Counted from the first letter of the stretch, positions 26,771-35,414 are shown. The stretch: 64,000 nt of DNA from Methanobacterium veterum (GCF_000745485.1 NZ_KN050693.1:473995-537994), one strand, 5' to 3'. Made by a program: numbers and translations. Notes: a model not told the origin generated them from the letters alone.

Positions 26771-26930
26771 AGGTTGAAGAAAATACTTTAGTATTTTCTG
26801 AACATTCGGAAATCTGCGATTTCCGATGCCCGAACACAAATGTTCGACGGCCCCAAAAATCTGCAATTTTTGGAGGTTGAAGGAAATCAGAGATTTCCGA
26901 AACCCCAAAAACCGTCGGTTTTTGGAGGTT
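26771..26930. repeat. Hairpin array 2, ending in the ribosome binding site of the next gene
   Basis: Six hairpins in 160 bp: 26778-26799 (9-bp arms, TTTA loop), 26803-26828 (8-bp upper stem, TGC loop, CAT/ATG base pairs past one bulged T), 26831-26846 (6-bp arms, CAAA loop), 26853-26873 (8-bp arms), 26882-26898 (7-bp arms, AGA loop), 26905-26925 (9-bp arms, GTC loop). Junctions such as GGTTGAAG, TGAACATTCG and GATGCCCGAACAC recur in arrays 3 and 4. The last hairpin's final GG is the start of GGAGGT, the ribosome site of the gene at 26936. Confidence 0.85.
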
Positions 26931-26935
26931 ATATT

Positions 26936-27427
26936 ATGAAATTAGATGATATACCTGCTGAATTAAAGTGGAAAATCGCCATAAAGACATTTCAAAGCTT
27001 TTTTTTAGGTTATGGCGCATCATTTAGGCAAATTATGGATGAAAAAGCTGTTAGGAACGTAGAAGAGATAGTATGGGCTGAATGTGGTAAAGAAGTAAAA
27101 AAAATTGCAGATATTTTGAAATTACCTTCTGAAAATGCAATAGATGTCAATAATGCGTTGAAAATTGTTGGAATGATAACTATGGGAAAATCAGAACATG
27201 AAACTCAAGATGAAGCCAGTGAACTTGTTATAGATCATTGTACTAGTTGTCCTAACTTTAATGTTCATGCAGAGATGTATATCCCTGTTATCAGCATGCC
27301 TGATCTTTGCCAGGCCTACTGTACCAGTGCTGTTGAGTCTCTTAATCCAAGATATACTCAAATGTTTACTAAAAGAATGTGTGCAGGTGATGATTACTGT
27401 GAGAGTATCATTGGGTTAAAAAAATAA
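26936..27427 (+). CDS. Cysteine-rich protein of unknown function
   Basis: 163 aa starting at the ATG 26936, 7 nt after GGAGGT; longer readings upstream run through the hairpin array and are not real. N-terminal half helical (IAIKTFQSFFLGYGASFRQ), C-terminal half with cysteines in HCTSCPNF, DLCQAYCTSA, RMCAGDDYCES. The GDDYCE end and spacing resemble the L-2-amino-thiazoline-4-carboxylic acid hydrolase or V4R-type families, small-ligand-binding domains, but this is only pattern likeness. Its ribosome site sits at the foot of a 9-bp hairpin, suggesting translational control. Confidence 0.5.
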   Translation: MKLDDIPAELKWKIAIKTFQSFFLGYGASFRQIMDEKAVRNVEEIVWAECGKEVKKIADILKLPSENAIDVNNALKIVGMITMGKSEHETQDEASELVIDHCTSCPNFNVHAEMYIPVISMPDLCQAYCTSAVESLNPRYTQMFTKRMCAGDDYCESIIGLKK

Positions 27428-27440
27428 AGAGTTATTTAAT

Positions 27441-27746
27441 TTAATCTTCATCAAGAAGGAATGATGCAAAGGTTAAACCTGATCCAAGCCTGACCTGACC
27501 TGCAACTGCGGCAGCTTCGAGAATCTCCTCCATGCTTGCACCCGCGGCTAAAGCGCTTTTTTTATGGGCTTTTACACAGTGTTCGCATTTTAGAGCTACT
27601 GCACATGCCAGTGCTATTATTGATTTTTCCTTTGAAGATAATGCTCCATCTTTCATTATTTGGACGGCTAAATTTTGAAATGCATCGTTCAATTCGTCAC
27701 TTACTGCTTCTGTAAATCTATATGGTCTTGGCTTCTGTTCTTCCAT
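27441..27746 (-). CDS. Carboxymuconolactone decarboxylase / AhpD-like protein
   Basis: 101 aa, one AhpD-like helical domain. CEHC (about 54-57) with histidine 4 residues on ([18 protein letters not shown]) is the redox Cys pair and relay, as in the other copy at 3128-3490. It probably forms trimers or hexamers and acts in peroxide or thiol redox. GGAGC stands 8 nt before the ATG. It is convergent with the Cys-rich gene, 13 nt between the stops. Confidence 0.82.
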   Translation of the reverse strand: MEEQKPRPYRFTEAVSDELNDAFQNLAVQIMKDGALSSKEKSIIALACAVALKCEHCVKAHKKSALAAGASMEEILEAAAVAGQVRLGSGLTFASFLLDED

Positions 27747-27862
27747 TTTATTTGCTCCGTAATTTTATGATTCTCCTGTAAAGATAACATATTTTATATA
27801 TTTTATTAAAAAATAAATATAATTAAATCTATTTGAATTAATTGAATGGGGGAAATGATATT

Positions 27863-28288
27863 ATGGATTTTAAAGACTGTATAAATTTTGCAAATGAAAC
27901 ACCTGTTTGCTACCTTGCAACAACTGAAGGCGATCAACCGAGAGTTAGGGCTCTTGGTTTCTGGTTTGCTGATGAAAGTGGATTTTACTTCCAGATCGGG
28001 GGCATGAAAGATATGTATGGACAGCTTCAAGCAAATCCTAAAGTGGAGGCATGTTTCTGGCAGCCAGACGAGGCGACAGGAAAAATGATGAGGGTAGCTG
28101 GTGAAATAGAATTTGTTGATGACCCAGATCTTAAGAAAAAGGTTTTGGAAGATAGGCCATTCCTTAAGGAGTTTGGTATGACATTTGACAGTCCTGGCCT
28201 TATAATTTTCCGTATTGCTAAAGGTGAAGCCTATTTCTGGACAATGGCAACCAATTTTGAGCCTAAAAAGTTCATTAATTTTGGTTAA
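27863..28288 (+). CDS. Pyridoxamine 5'-phosphate oxidase-like flavin-binding protein
   Basis: 141 aa from the ATG at 27863 (GGGGG lies before it; an upstream start at 27842 has no site). Split-barrel flavin fold: PVCYLATTEGDQPRVRALGFWF, then GFYFQIGGMKDMYGQLQANPKVEACFW and MRVAGEIEFVDD. Members bind FMN or F420 and reduce various substrates; many methanogen versions are F420-linked. No cofactor can be assigned from sequence alone. A methyltransferase gene follows 56 nt later. Confidence 0.8.
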   Translation: MDFKDCINFANETPVCYLATTEGDQPRVRALGFWFADESGFYFQIGGMKDMYGQLQANPKVEACFWQPDEATGKMMRVAGEIEFVDDPDLKKKVLEDRPFLKEFGMTFDSPGLIIFRIAKGEAYFWTMATNFEPKKFINFG

Positions 28289-28344
28289 ATACAATTTATA
28301 TTCTTTTTTTATCTGGAGCATGCTTTGTAATAAGAGGGGTTTCT

Positions 28345-28983
28345 TTGGCGGAAGAATTCATTAAATTTTGGGCAGAATTATCAAATAGATACGATTCATC
28401 TATAGATAATATTATGGGAGAAAAAATAAGGCCAAAAATACAGGAAAAGTTAAATAAAGAAGATAATTTAGGAAATTTAATTGAACTTGGCTGTGGCACA
28501 GGTTATTTCACAAAAACACTAGCAGATAAATCAGAAAGTATTATTTCAACTGATATTTCAGAGGAAATGCTGTCAATTGCTAGAGAAAACCTGAAAGGAT
28601 TTGAATTTCAGGTTATGGACTGTCAAGATTGTAAATTCCAGGAAGGAACATTTGATACTGTATTTATGGGTTTGGTTCTTCTCTTTACTGAACCCGAAAA
28701 AGCTCTTAAAGAGAGCCGCCGAATTTTAAAACCTGGAGGTTTACTTATAATAGCAGACCCTGACATTTCTTTTCTATCCTTTTATGGAAACTTAAAGTTC
28801 AGGTTTAAAGCACTTGTAAATTATCGTAAGATCCCAACTACTGGTCATTTTTTAAATCAAGAAAAGATAGTGAATATGCTGGATAAGACTGGATTTGAAG
28901 TGGTCAGCAAGGAAATTATTCGTGATGAAACGGACCCTAACTATGTTACAGTTAATTATATTAAAGCAGTAACCCTGAAATGA
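28345..28983 (+). CDS. Class I SAM-dependent methyltransferase (UbiE/type 11)
   Basis: 212 aa. Motif I LIELGCGTGYFTKTLA (about 50-65), motif II acidic strand ISTDISEEMLSIARE, and motif post-II FDTVFMGLVLLFTEPEKALKESRRILKPGGLLIIADPD. Substrate unknown; small-molecule methylation is the usual case. The TTG start follows GAGGGG by 7 nt. Close to the flavin-protein gene upstream, perhaps one transcript. Confidence 0.85.
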   Translation: MAEEFIKFWAELSNRYDSSIDNIMGEKIRPKIQEKLNKEDNLGNLIELGCGTGYFTKTLADKSESIISTDISEEMLSIARENLKGFEFQVMDCQDCKFQEGTFDTVFMGLVLLFTEPEKALKESRRILKPGGLLIIADPDISFLSFYGNLKFRFKALVNYRKIPTTGHFLNQEKIVNMLDKTGFEVVSKEIIRDETDPNYVTVNYIKAVTLK

Positions 28984-29079
28984 AAAATGTTAATATTTTC
29001 TCTAAACGCTGAATTTTATGAGGTTTAATAAGTATAGAATATTACACTTGATACAGCTTATTTAAATTGGAGACTTGAG

Positions 29080-29922
29080 ATGAAAATAACTGTTTTGACT
29101 GAAAATACCAAGCTAGAAAATTCTGATTTAATTGCAGAACATGGAATCTCACTATTTATTGAAAAAGATGGGTATAACATTCTTTTTGATACGGGTGGTC
29201 CTCAGGAAAGTGCAATAAAAAATGCATCAAGATTAGGCATTGATCTAGGGAAAGTGGACGCTGTAATTATTTCTCATGGACATGACGATCATACCGGAGG
29301 ACTTCTAAAATTTTTCCAGATTAACGATAAAGCACCAGTTTACCTTAAAAAGGAAGCTTTAGGTTCTTATTATTCTAAACGTCCTGAAGGCGAAAAATAC
29401 ATTGGTATCGACAGCAAAATAGTAGAAAAATATACAGAAAGATTATATTTTATTGATAAAACTGTAGAAATAGCCAAGAATGTGTTTATAGTGCCTAATA
29501 TTCATAAAAAATTCTCAGTTCCTTCCAGTAATTCTGTTTTATTTGAAAAAGTAAACGGAAAGTTAGTAAAAGATAATTTTAAACATGAATCATTTATGGT
29601 AATAAAAAATGACAATAAAATCATCGTTTTAACTGGCTGCGGGCACAGCGGGATCAAAAATATCATAAATACAGCTAAAGAAGCTTTCCCTGATAAAAAA
29701 ATAGGCAATGTGATTGGAGGGTTCCATCTCCAGGCTGGAGCCCGTACATTTGAGGTGGCAGAAAATGAAGAAGTTGAAGAAATAGCAGAGTGGTTAAAAT
29801 TGGAAGCTGCAGGACAAATTTACACGGGTCATTGTACTGGAGAACGTGGATTTAATATAATGAAACCAATTTTAAGCGATAAGTTAAAAAGCATTTATAC
29901 TGGGATGGAAATTACTTTATAA
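29080..29922 (+). CDS. Metallo-beta-lactamase-fold hydrolase, MJ0301-like dihydropterin synthase type
   Basis: 280 aa. The metal motif SHGHDDHTGG (about 66-75) and LTGCGHSGI (about 186-194), IGGFHL and GHCTG supply the zinc ligands. The N-terminal TVLTENTKL...AEHGISLFIE and the C-terminal YTGMEI are typical of the COG1237 family, to which the MJ0301 enzyme belongs that makes the pterin part of tetrahydromethanopterin (7,8-dihydropterin-6-methyl-aminobenzene-ribofuranose-phosphate synthase). That activity is plausible in a methanogen, though the family also holds other hydrolases. GGAG precedes the ATG by about 8 nt. A tetR gene follows. Confidence 0.75.
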   Translation: MKITVLTENTKLENSDLIAEHGISLFIEKDGYNILFDTGGPQESAIKNASRLGIDLGKVDAVIISHGHDDHTGGLLKFFQINDKAPVYLKKEALGSYYSKRPEGEKYIGIDSKIVEKYTERLYFIDKTVEIAKNVFIVPNIHKKFSVPSSNSVLFEKVNGKLVKDNFKHESFMVIKNDNKIIVLTGCGHSGIKNIINTAKEAFPDKKIGNVIGGFHLQAGARTFEVAENEEVEEIAEWLKLEAAGQIYTGHCTGERGFNIMKPILSDKLKSIYTGMEITL

Positions 29923-29967
29923 ATTAAATGTAAACTAATATTGATACATTTTACAGGTGAAAAGATA

Positions 29968-30762
29968 ATGTCACTCATAGCCAGGAAAGAATTAGAAAAG
30001 GAACAGCGAAGAAATGATATATTAAACGCAGCAGAGAAATTATTCTTTTCTAAAGGTTATGAAAACGTTTCTTTAAAGGATATAGCTAAAGAAGTGAAAT
30101 TAGGTAGATCTACGCTTTATTTATATTTTGAGAATAAAGAAGAATTATTTTTTGCAATTGTCCTTCGTGGAACCAGAATATTATATAAAATGATTAATGA
30201 TGAAGTGAAGAAAGGAAAAAGCAGTTTTTCAAAACTTGCAGGATTTAGAAATGCTTATTATAACTTTGCTAAAGAACATCCGGATTATCTTAAAGCATAT
30301 AATTATTTGCTGTCTGGAAGGTTTGATTTAGCGGGCATTGAGCCTTCAGAATATAAACTATTTCCTTCTTCTGAAGGTAAACTCTATTCTGAATATAAAA
30401 AGAAATTTGAAGAAATATATATAAGAAATTTAGAGAAAGGCATTATACCTAATTTTCCAATACCAAAATTCACAACCAGCGAATATTTAAATGAAATACT
30501 TATTTTGCGCCGGGAGATGTTGAATATTTTTAGTAGTGCAGTAGAACAAGGTAAAAAAGAAGGGATAGTTAGGCCTGATGTCAATTCTGTTGAAGTGACT
30601 GTTCTGCAAACTTTAATTGCAAATAGTATTGATAATTTACCTCCGGACCTTAAAGATTTACTTGAAAGTCAGAATATCAGTCAGAAAGAATTTTTAAAGG
30701 ATGTTGGAGAGTTAATGGGTAATATGATTAGTAACAGAAAGAATATAAGGAAAACTAAATAA
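29968..30762 (+). CDS. TetR/AcrR-family transcriptional regulator
   Basis: 264 aa, longer than the typical 190-220. Helix-turn-helix at about 18-62 (ILNAAEKLFFSKGYENVSLKDIAKEVKLGRSTLYLYFENKEELFFAI), fully standard. The C-terminal ligand-binding part is helical and without clear homology. GGTGA stands 6-7 nt before the ATG; upstream in-frame starts are weaker. Three tandem TGACA/TGTCA dyads in the next intergenic region (30991-31037), on a TATA box, are probable operators for this protein, which would then control the methyltransferase pair downstream. Confidence 0.88.
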   Translation: MSLIARKELEKEQRRNDILNAAEKLFFSKGYENVSLKDIAKEVKLGRSTLYLYFENKEELFFAIVLRGTRILYKMINDEVKKGKSSFSKLAGFRNAYYNFAKEHPDYLKAYNYLLSGRFDLAGIEPSEYKLFPSSEGKLYSEYKKKFEEIYIRNLEKGIIPNFPIPKFTTSEYLNEILILRREMLNIFSSAVEQGKKEGIVRPDVNSVEVTVLQTLIANSIDNLPPDLKDLLESQNISQKEFLKDVGELMGNMISNRKNIRKTK

Positions 30763-30978
30763 TTTATTTGATTATGTATTTATTGATTGTATATTTTGTA
30801 TAATTTAATGTTAGATGGGTGAATTTTGATTTTACTTTATTATAATGATTATTTTTTTTAGTTAACATGCTGATTTTATACAAATAATAGTTAATAGTCA
30901 GTTTATATAGTTTTAATTTGAATTTTATGCTATTTTTAATTTTAGTTCAGAATTAATGATGGACTCTTTTATCAAAAA

Positions 30979-31037
30979 CTTTAAATATATAATGACACAA
31001 CGTCATTAAATGACATTATGTCAGTGACATGGTGTCA
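30979..31037. promoter_or_regulatory. Promoter with three tandem operator dyads upstream of the methyltransferase pair
   Basis: TATA box ATTTAAATATA-type at 30979-30990, then AATGACACAACGTCATT (30991-31007), TGACATTATGTCA (31011-31023) and TGACATGGTGTCA (31025-31037). Arms are 5-6 bp; the spacing of centres is about 18 and 14 nt. They lie over the transcription start, as expected for a repressor. The rest of the 353-bp gap (30763-31115) is featureless AT-rich DNA. Confidence 0.65.
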
Positions 31038-31115
31038 TTGAATAAATAAACAGATTATCAAAAATTGTTATTAAGCATTGTTTTTTGAAAATAGCTTGTA
31101 ATATGGAGTGAAAAA

Positions 31116-32012
31116 ATGCCCGAAAATAAAATTGAGGTAAATAGAAAAAACCCCAGTAAAACGGCTGAGACAATAGCTGTGGTAAGGATGAGTGAATCGA
31201 GAAAAACTGAAGATGAGCGCATTTGTCATGATCAGTATGCTGTTCACTTTGTCAGCCAGGCGGTGCTGGATTTTGCGGCTCATAATCCTGAGAAGTATAA
31301 AGCGTTCGTAGCTCAAAATGAAAGCTTAGTTCCAGGGGCCAGTAACTCAATTGTGGCTAGAGTTAGATTTTTTGATGATATTGTAAAGTCATCCATTAAT
31401 GAAGGCCTTGAACAGCTTGTCATACTTGGAGCTGGATATGATACCCGAGCATACCGGATTGAAGGGTTGGATAATGTTAAAGTGTTCGAGGTAGACTATC
31501 CTGCCACCCAGAGTATAAAAATCGAGAAGATCACTGAGATTTTTGGTTCACTTCCTGATCATGTAACATATGTTCCAATGGACCTTGAATTGGATAATTT
31601 CGGCCGGCAGCTTCTGGAAAGTGGCTATAACAAGTCTCTGAAAACTCTTTTTATTATGGAAGGGCTTTTAATGTATCTCTCTCCTGAAATCGTGGACGAG
31701 ATACTATCTTTCATAGTACATAATTCCGGCAAAGGCAGTGCCATAATTTTTGATTACATCCCACTATCTGTGGTTGGTGGTACATGTAAACTTGAAGCAG
31801 GACAGAACTGGCGAAATGGAGTTATGGCAGTTGGAGAGCCTTTTCTTTTTGGTATCAAAGATGGAGAAATTCAATCATTTCTAGTTCAAAGAGGATTCAA
31901 GAATATCAAGAATATGGCCAGCGAAGATTATAAAAAAGCCTATTTCCATGGGAAAAACAAGAATAGAGAGGTCAATAGTTTATCATCATTCGCCTATGCA
32001 GTGGTTGAATAG
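31116..32012 (+). CDS. SAM-dependent methyltransferase, leucine carboxyl methyltransferase-like (TIGR00027), paralogue 1
   Basis: 298 aa. Family marks: ARVRFFDDIV (about 88-97), LVILGAGYDTRAYRI (about 107-121, SAM site), VFEVDYPATQS, THVTYVPMDLE and FIMEGLLMYLSPEIVDEIL. The family is common in actinomycetes and methanogens and methylates small or polyketide-like acids; substrate unknown here. Next gene is a close paralogue, with a hairpin array between. A triple operator and TATA box lie upstream, so the pair and the following alpha/beta hydrolase may be one regulon. Confidence 0.85.
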   Translation: MPENKIEVNRKNPSKTAETIAVVRMSESRKTEDERICHDQYAVHFVSQAVLDFAAHNPEKYKAFVAQNESLVPGASNSIVARVRFFDDIVKSSINEGLEQLVILGAGYDTRAYRIEGLDNVKVFEVDYPATQSIKIEKITEIFGSLPDHVTYVPMDLELDNFGRQLLESGYNKSLKTLFIMEGLLMYLSPEIVDEILSFIVHNSGKGSAIIFDYIPLSVVGGTCKLEAGQNWRNGVMAVGEPFLFGIKDGEIQSFLVQRGFKNIKNMASEDYKKAYFHGKNKNREVNSLSSFAYAVVE

Positions 32013-32042
32013 AATGACGCTTAAATTTTAAAAAAGAGGTAG

Positions 32043-32143
32043 AAGGAAATGCATGCATTTCCTGAACATTCGAAAAAATGAAATTTTTTCGATGTCTCGA
32101 ACACAAAGTGTTCGAGGACCACAAAAATAAAAAATTTTTGAGG
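32043..32143. repeat. Hairpin array 3, between the methyltransferase paralogues
   Basis: Four hairpins: the perfect palindrome AGGAAATGCATGCATTTCCT (32044-32063), 32067-32094 (9-bp upper stem, GAA loop, CAT/ATG base past one bulged T), 32096-32116 (9-bp arms, AAA loop) and 32122-32140 (7-bp arms). The order of modules and the links (CTGAACATTCG, GATG, GAACAC, CGAGG) are the same as in array 2. The last hairpin ends in the G of GAGGT, the ribosome site 6 nt before the ATG at 32151. Confidence 0.87.
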
Positions 32144-32150
32144 TTTTTAA

Positions 32151-33047
32151 ATGTCTGAAAATAAAGTTGAAGTTAATAGGGAAAACCCAAGTAAAATGGC
32201 TGAAGGAATTGCAATGCAAAGATTTGGTGAATCAGCTAAGCCTGAAGGTGAAAGAATCTGTTATGATCCTTATGCTGTACATTTTATCAGTCCTGAGATA
32301 ATAAAATTTGGGATGAAACATCCGAAAGAAGCCAAAGAAAAAGTAGAACAAATGGAAAAGCTCTTTCCAGGGCTTAGCAGCTCAATAATGGCTAGAGTTA
32401 GATTTTTTGATGATTTTACTAAAAAATCAATTGTTGAGGGAATTGAGCAGTTAGTTGTGATTGGTGCAGGATATGATACTAGAGCATATAGAATTGAGGA
32501 ATTAAAGGATATAAAAGTGTTTGAAGTTGATCATCCTAACACTCAGAGTTTTAAAATTCAAAAGATTGGGGATATTTTTGGTTCTCGTCCTGATCATGTT
32601 GTTTATGTGCCTGTTGATTTTGAAAAGGATACTCTAGGTCAAAAATTATTTGATAATGGCTATGATCCTTTAAAAAAGACTTTATTTATTATGGAAGGAC
32701 TTATAATGTACATTCCTCCTAAGGCTGTAGCTGAAACTCTTTTATTTATTGTAAAAAATTCAGGTAATGGTAGTCAGGTTATTTTTGATTATTATCCTGA
32801 ATCAGTGGTTGATGGAACTTGTAAACTAGAAATAGGGATGAATATTAGAAACCATCTCATACAACTAGAAGAGCCACTCCAATTTGGAATTAAAGAGGAA
32901 AAAATTGAGGATTTTCTTACTGAATTCGGATTTTCAGGAATTCAAAATGTAACCAGTGAAGACTATAAAAGAGCGTATTTTCATGGTAAAAATGAAAACC
33001 GGGATGTTTGTGAACTTTTATACTTTGCACATGCTGTTGTTGAATAA
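32151..33047 (+). CDS. SAM-dependent methyltransferase, leucine carboxyl methyltransferase-like (TIGR00027), paralogue 2
   Basis: 298 aa, same length and layout as the preceding gene, with LVVIGAGYDTRAYRI, VFEVDHPNTQS and FIMEGLIMYIPPKAV. Tandem duplication is clear from the shared N-terminus (ENKVEVNRENPSKMAE against ENKIEVNRKNPSKTAE) and C-terminus (YFAHAVVE against SFAYAVVE). The codons are more A/T-rich than in paralogue 1. Start ATG with GAGGT 6 nt upstream at the foot of a hairpin, so translation may be reduced by structure. Substrate unknown. Confidence 0.85.
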   Translation: MSENKVEVNRENPSKMAEGIAMQRFGESAKPEGERICYDPYAVHFISPEIIKFGMKHPKEAKEKVEQMEKLFPGLSSSIMARVRFFDDFTKKSIVEGIEQLVVIGAGYDTRAYRIEELKDIKVFEVDHPNTQSFKIQKIGDIFGSRPDHVVYVPVDFEKDTLGQKLFDNGYDPLKKTLFIMEGLIMYIPPKAVAETLLFIVKNSGNGSQVIFDYYPESVVDGTCKLEIGMNIRNHLIQLEEPLQFGIKEEKIEDFLTEFGFSGIQNVTSEDYKRAYFHGKNENRDVCELLYFAHAVVE

Positions 33048-33085
33048 AATTGTTAACCCTAAAAAATTAAGATGGAGATTGACTT

Positions 33086-33970
33086 ATGGAAAATTATCAT
33101 CCCTTTAAATCCCAAGATGCAAAAGAAGCGTATCTGAAATTATACGATGATACTGCAAAGCTTTGGCCACTTCCTTCTGAAGTTAAAATGATAGATACAT
33201 CTTATGGTAAAACATTTGTGCGCATTAGTGGGCCAGCAGATGTTCCTCCATTGGTTCTTTTACATGGAATGGGTAGTAATTCACTTATGTGGCTGCGAAA
33301 CATTGAAAGTTTATCTGAAGATTATAGAACCTATGCCATAGATGATATTTATGGAAACGGGCGAAGTATATATACTAAAACCATCAAGGACTCAAATGAC
33401 TTTGTAAACTGGCTTGATGAGTTATTTGATGTCCTTGAGTTAGGTAATAATATTAATCTTATGGGAATGTCGTATGGTGGCTGGCAGGCAGGTCTATATG
33501 CACTCAGATTCCCAGATAGACTCAATAAAGTTGCATTATTAGCACCAGCTGCTACCGTATTGCCAGTAAGTTCTGCTTTTGGTATAAGGGCTATTTTTAG
33601 CATGCTGCCTGTCCGCTATTTTACTAAAAGATTAATGTACTGGGTTATGGAAGATGCAGTGAAGAAAGATGAGGAAGCAATGAGTGAATTAGTGGATGCT
33701 ATGTTTCTGGCGTCAAAATCTTTTAAAACAAGACGTCCTCCGGAACCAACAGTTTTCGATGATGATGAATGGAAAAGCATAGGAGTACCAATGCTTTATG
33801 TAGTAGGCGAAAATGAGAAGATTTATTCAGCTGAAAAAGCAGTTCGACATCTTAATACTGTGGCTCCTCAGATAAAAACAGAAATTATTCATAATGCAGG
33901 CCATGATTTAGCTTCAGTACAGGCCGAAATGGTGAATAAAAAAGTTTTAGAGTTTTTAAAGCAACCATAA
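33086..33970 (+). CDS. Alpha/beta hydrolase
   Basis: 294 aa. Oxyanion HGMGSNS (about 60-66), nucleophile elbow GMSYGG (about 127-132), acid in VVGENEKIY and catalytic His in NAGHDLAS make a full Ser-Asp/Glu-His triad. Cytoplasmic, no signal peptide. GGAGATTGA precedes the ATG. It follows the methyltransferase pair by 38 nt and is likely co-transcribed; a methyl ester or related small acid would be a fitting substrate for esterase and methyltransferase together, but that is speculation. Confidence 0.83.
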   Translation: MENYHPFKSQDAKEAYLKLYDDTAKLWPLPSEVKMIDTSYGKTFVRISGPADVPPLVLLHGMGSNSLMWLRNIESLSEDYRTYAIDDIYGNGRSIYTKTIKDSNDFVNWLDELFDVLELGNNINLMGMSYGGWQAGLYALRFPDRLNKVALLAPAATVLPVSSAFGIRAIFSMLPVRYFTKRLMYWVMEDAVKKDEEAMSELVDAMFLASKSFKTRRPPEPTVFDDDEWKSIGVPMLYVVGENEKIYSAEKAVRHLNTVAPQIKTEIIHNAGHDLASVQAEMVNKKVLEFLKQP

Positions 33971-34205
33971 CAGCTTATCATCTGCTGTAGTTGGAGTACA
34001 ATATAATAATTTATTTTCTTCTTTTTATTCTCTAGTTAAGTTAAAACAATTTAAAAGCTAGTACTTAGAAAAAGTAATTAATATAATCATGTTGTAAACC
34101 TAAGAACACATTTTTTATATATCTAAGATTATATATTTAAGATCATAGGTGAAATATAAAAGTTTAAAGTAAAAAATTAGTACTCTAATATATTTGAGGC
34201 CAATC

Positions 34206-35162
34206 ATGTTAACTACAGTCGTTGGGAGTTACCCACCATTACTAAAAAACCCATCATCATTTTCAGATAAGATTTCTAATGTTTTTGGGGCTTATGATGC
34301 ATATAAACCCGCTATAGAACTTGCAGTGAAGGATCAAATAAGTGCAGATATTGATATAATATCTGATGGACAGGTAAGGGATGGAATGGTGGAAATTTTC
34401 GCTAATTCTATTTATGGGATGACTGTTGAAGATAACACGCCTAAAATTGTGGGAAAGATAATGCCTTCACCTAAATCAGTATGTGCAGATGATCTTAAAT
34501 TTGCCATAAAGATAGCAAAGGGAATCTCAAATGAATATGGCCAAAAACCTAAGAAGACCCTTGAAGGCAGCGTTAAAGGAGTTAAGGGGATAATAACAGG
34601 CCCTTCTACACTTGTTTTTTCATCAAGAATTGAAGGATACTATGATAAAAAAGAAGATGCAGTCATAGATTTAGCGTATGCTTTAAAGAAAGAAGCAGAA
34701 CATCTTGAAAATGCAGGGGCTGCAGTGGTACAGATAGACGAACCATTTATTTCTACTGGAGTTGTGGATATTAACGTTGCAAAGAAAGCTGTAGGGATCA
34801 TAGCAGATGGTTTGTCCGTGCCAGTATCTATGCATGTATGCGGCGAAGTGGTGGATATATTTGACCAGCTTTTAAAATTTCCGGTAGACATCGCGGACTT
34901 TGAATTTGCAGGTATCCCGGCCAATATCAACGCGCTTGAAAATGTGAATCTCCGCGGGAAAAAAATAGGGTTCGGGTGTCTGGATAACAAAACCGATAGA
35001 ATTGAAAGTAAGGAAGAAGTGGAAAACCTGATAAAAAATGGAATAGATTTGATAGGTGCTGAAAACATGATTGCAGACCCTGACTGTGGAATGAGGCTGA
35101 GGTCAAGAGAGGCAGCACTTTCAAAACTTAAAGTAATGGTAAACGTTGCCAAAAATTTTTAA
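34206..35162 (+). CDS. metE: Archaeal methionine synthase (MetE core enzyme)
   Basis: 318 aa from the ATG at 34206 (GAGG 6 nt upstream; the TTG at 34194 is less good). Archaeal MetE is only the C-terminal catalytic half of bacterial MetE and takes its methyl from methylcobalamin or a corrinoid protein. Seen: VVGSYP start, zinc ligands in MHVCGEV (His, Cys), an acidic ligand further on and DCGMRLRSREAAL (final Cys). QIDEPFIS is the usual strand. The next gene is thyA, as in other Methanobacteriales. Its stop codon lies in the first hairpin of array 6. Confidence 0.88.
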   Translation: MLTTVVGSYPPLLKNPSSFSDKISNVFGAYDAYKPAIELAVKDQISADIDIISDGQVRDGMVEIFANSIYGMTVEDNTPKIVGKIMPSPKSVCADDLKFAIKIAKGISNEYGQKPKKTLEGSVKGVKGIITGPSTLVFSSRIEGYYDKKEDAVIDLAYALKKEAEHLENAGAAVVQIDEPFISTGVVDINVAKKAVGIIADGLSVPVSMHVCGEVVDIFDQLLKFPVDIADFEFAGIPANINALENVNLRGKKIGFGCLDNKTDRIESKEEVENLIKNGIDLIGAENMIADPDCGMRLRSREAALSKLKVMVNVAKNF

Positions 35163-35264
35163 TTTTTGAGAGATTTTTGAATGTTGCCCCAAATTTATAA
35201 AAAATTTACAATTTTTAACTTATTGAAAATTCACAATTTTCTATAGCTTCGAATTTTGAGAGGC
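35150..35264. repeat. Hairpin array 6 (degenerate), overlapping the metE stop
   Basis: Three exact hairpins with 3-nt loops: 35150-35168 (8-bp arms, TTT loop, containing the metE TAA), 35200-35216 (7-bp arms, TAC loop), 35225-35241 (7-bp arms, CAC loop), plus TTTTGAGAGGC remnants resembling array junctions (GTTGCCCC, TTTTGAGG). Less ordered than arrays 1-4. Confidence 0.6.
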
Positions 35265-35414
35265 TTTGATAGTTGCTAAGGTTTGATTTTGATATTGCCT
35301 ATGGTATTGAATTTACTTAATTTTATAAATTATAATACCTACGTGGGTTAAATATTCAAAAAACATTACATTTATAACAGTTTAATAAAGACTTAATTTA
35401 ACGGAGAATATAAC

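Noticed and set aside
26771..26930. CRISPR-like array
   Set aside because: Units are hairpins of different sequence without constant repeats or equal spacers, and there are no cas genes in the window.
26840..26935. N-terminal extension of the Cys-rich gene through array 2
   Set aside because: The ATG at 26936 has a good ribosome site; the extension encodes palindrome-derived residues only.
34640..35152. 170-codon ORF opposite metE
   Set aside because: Shadow of a well-supported gene; residues Ser/Ile-rich with no domain.
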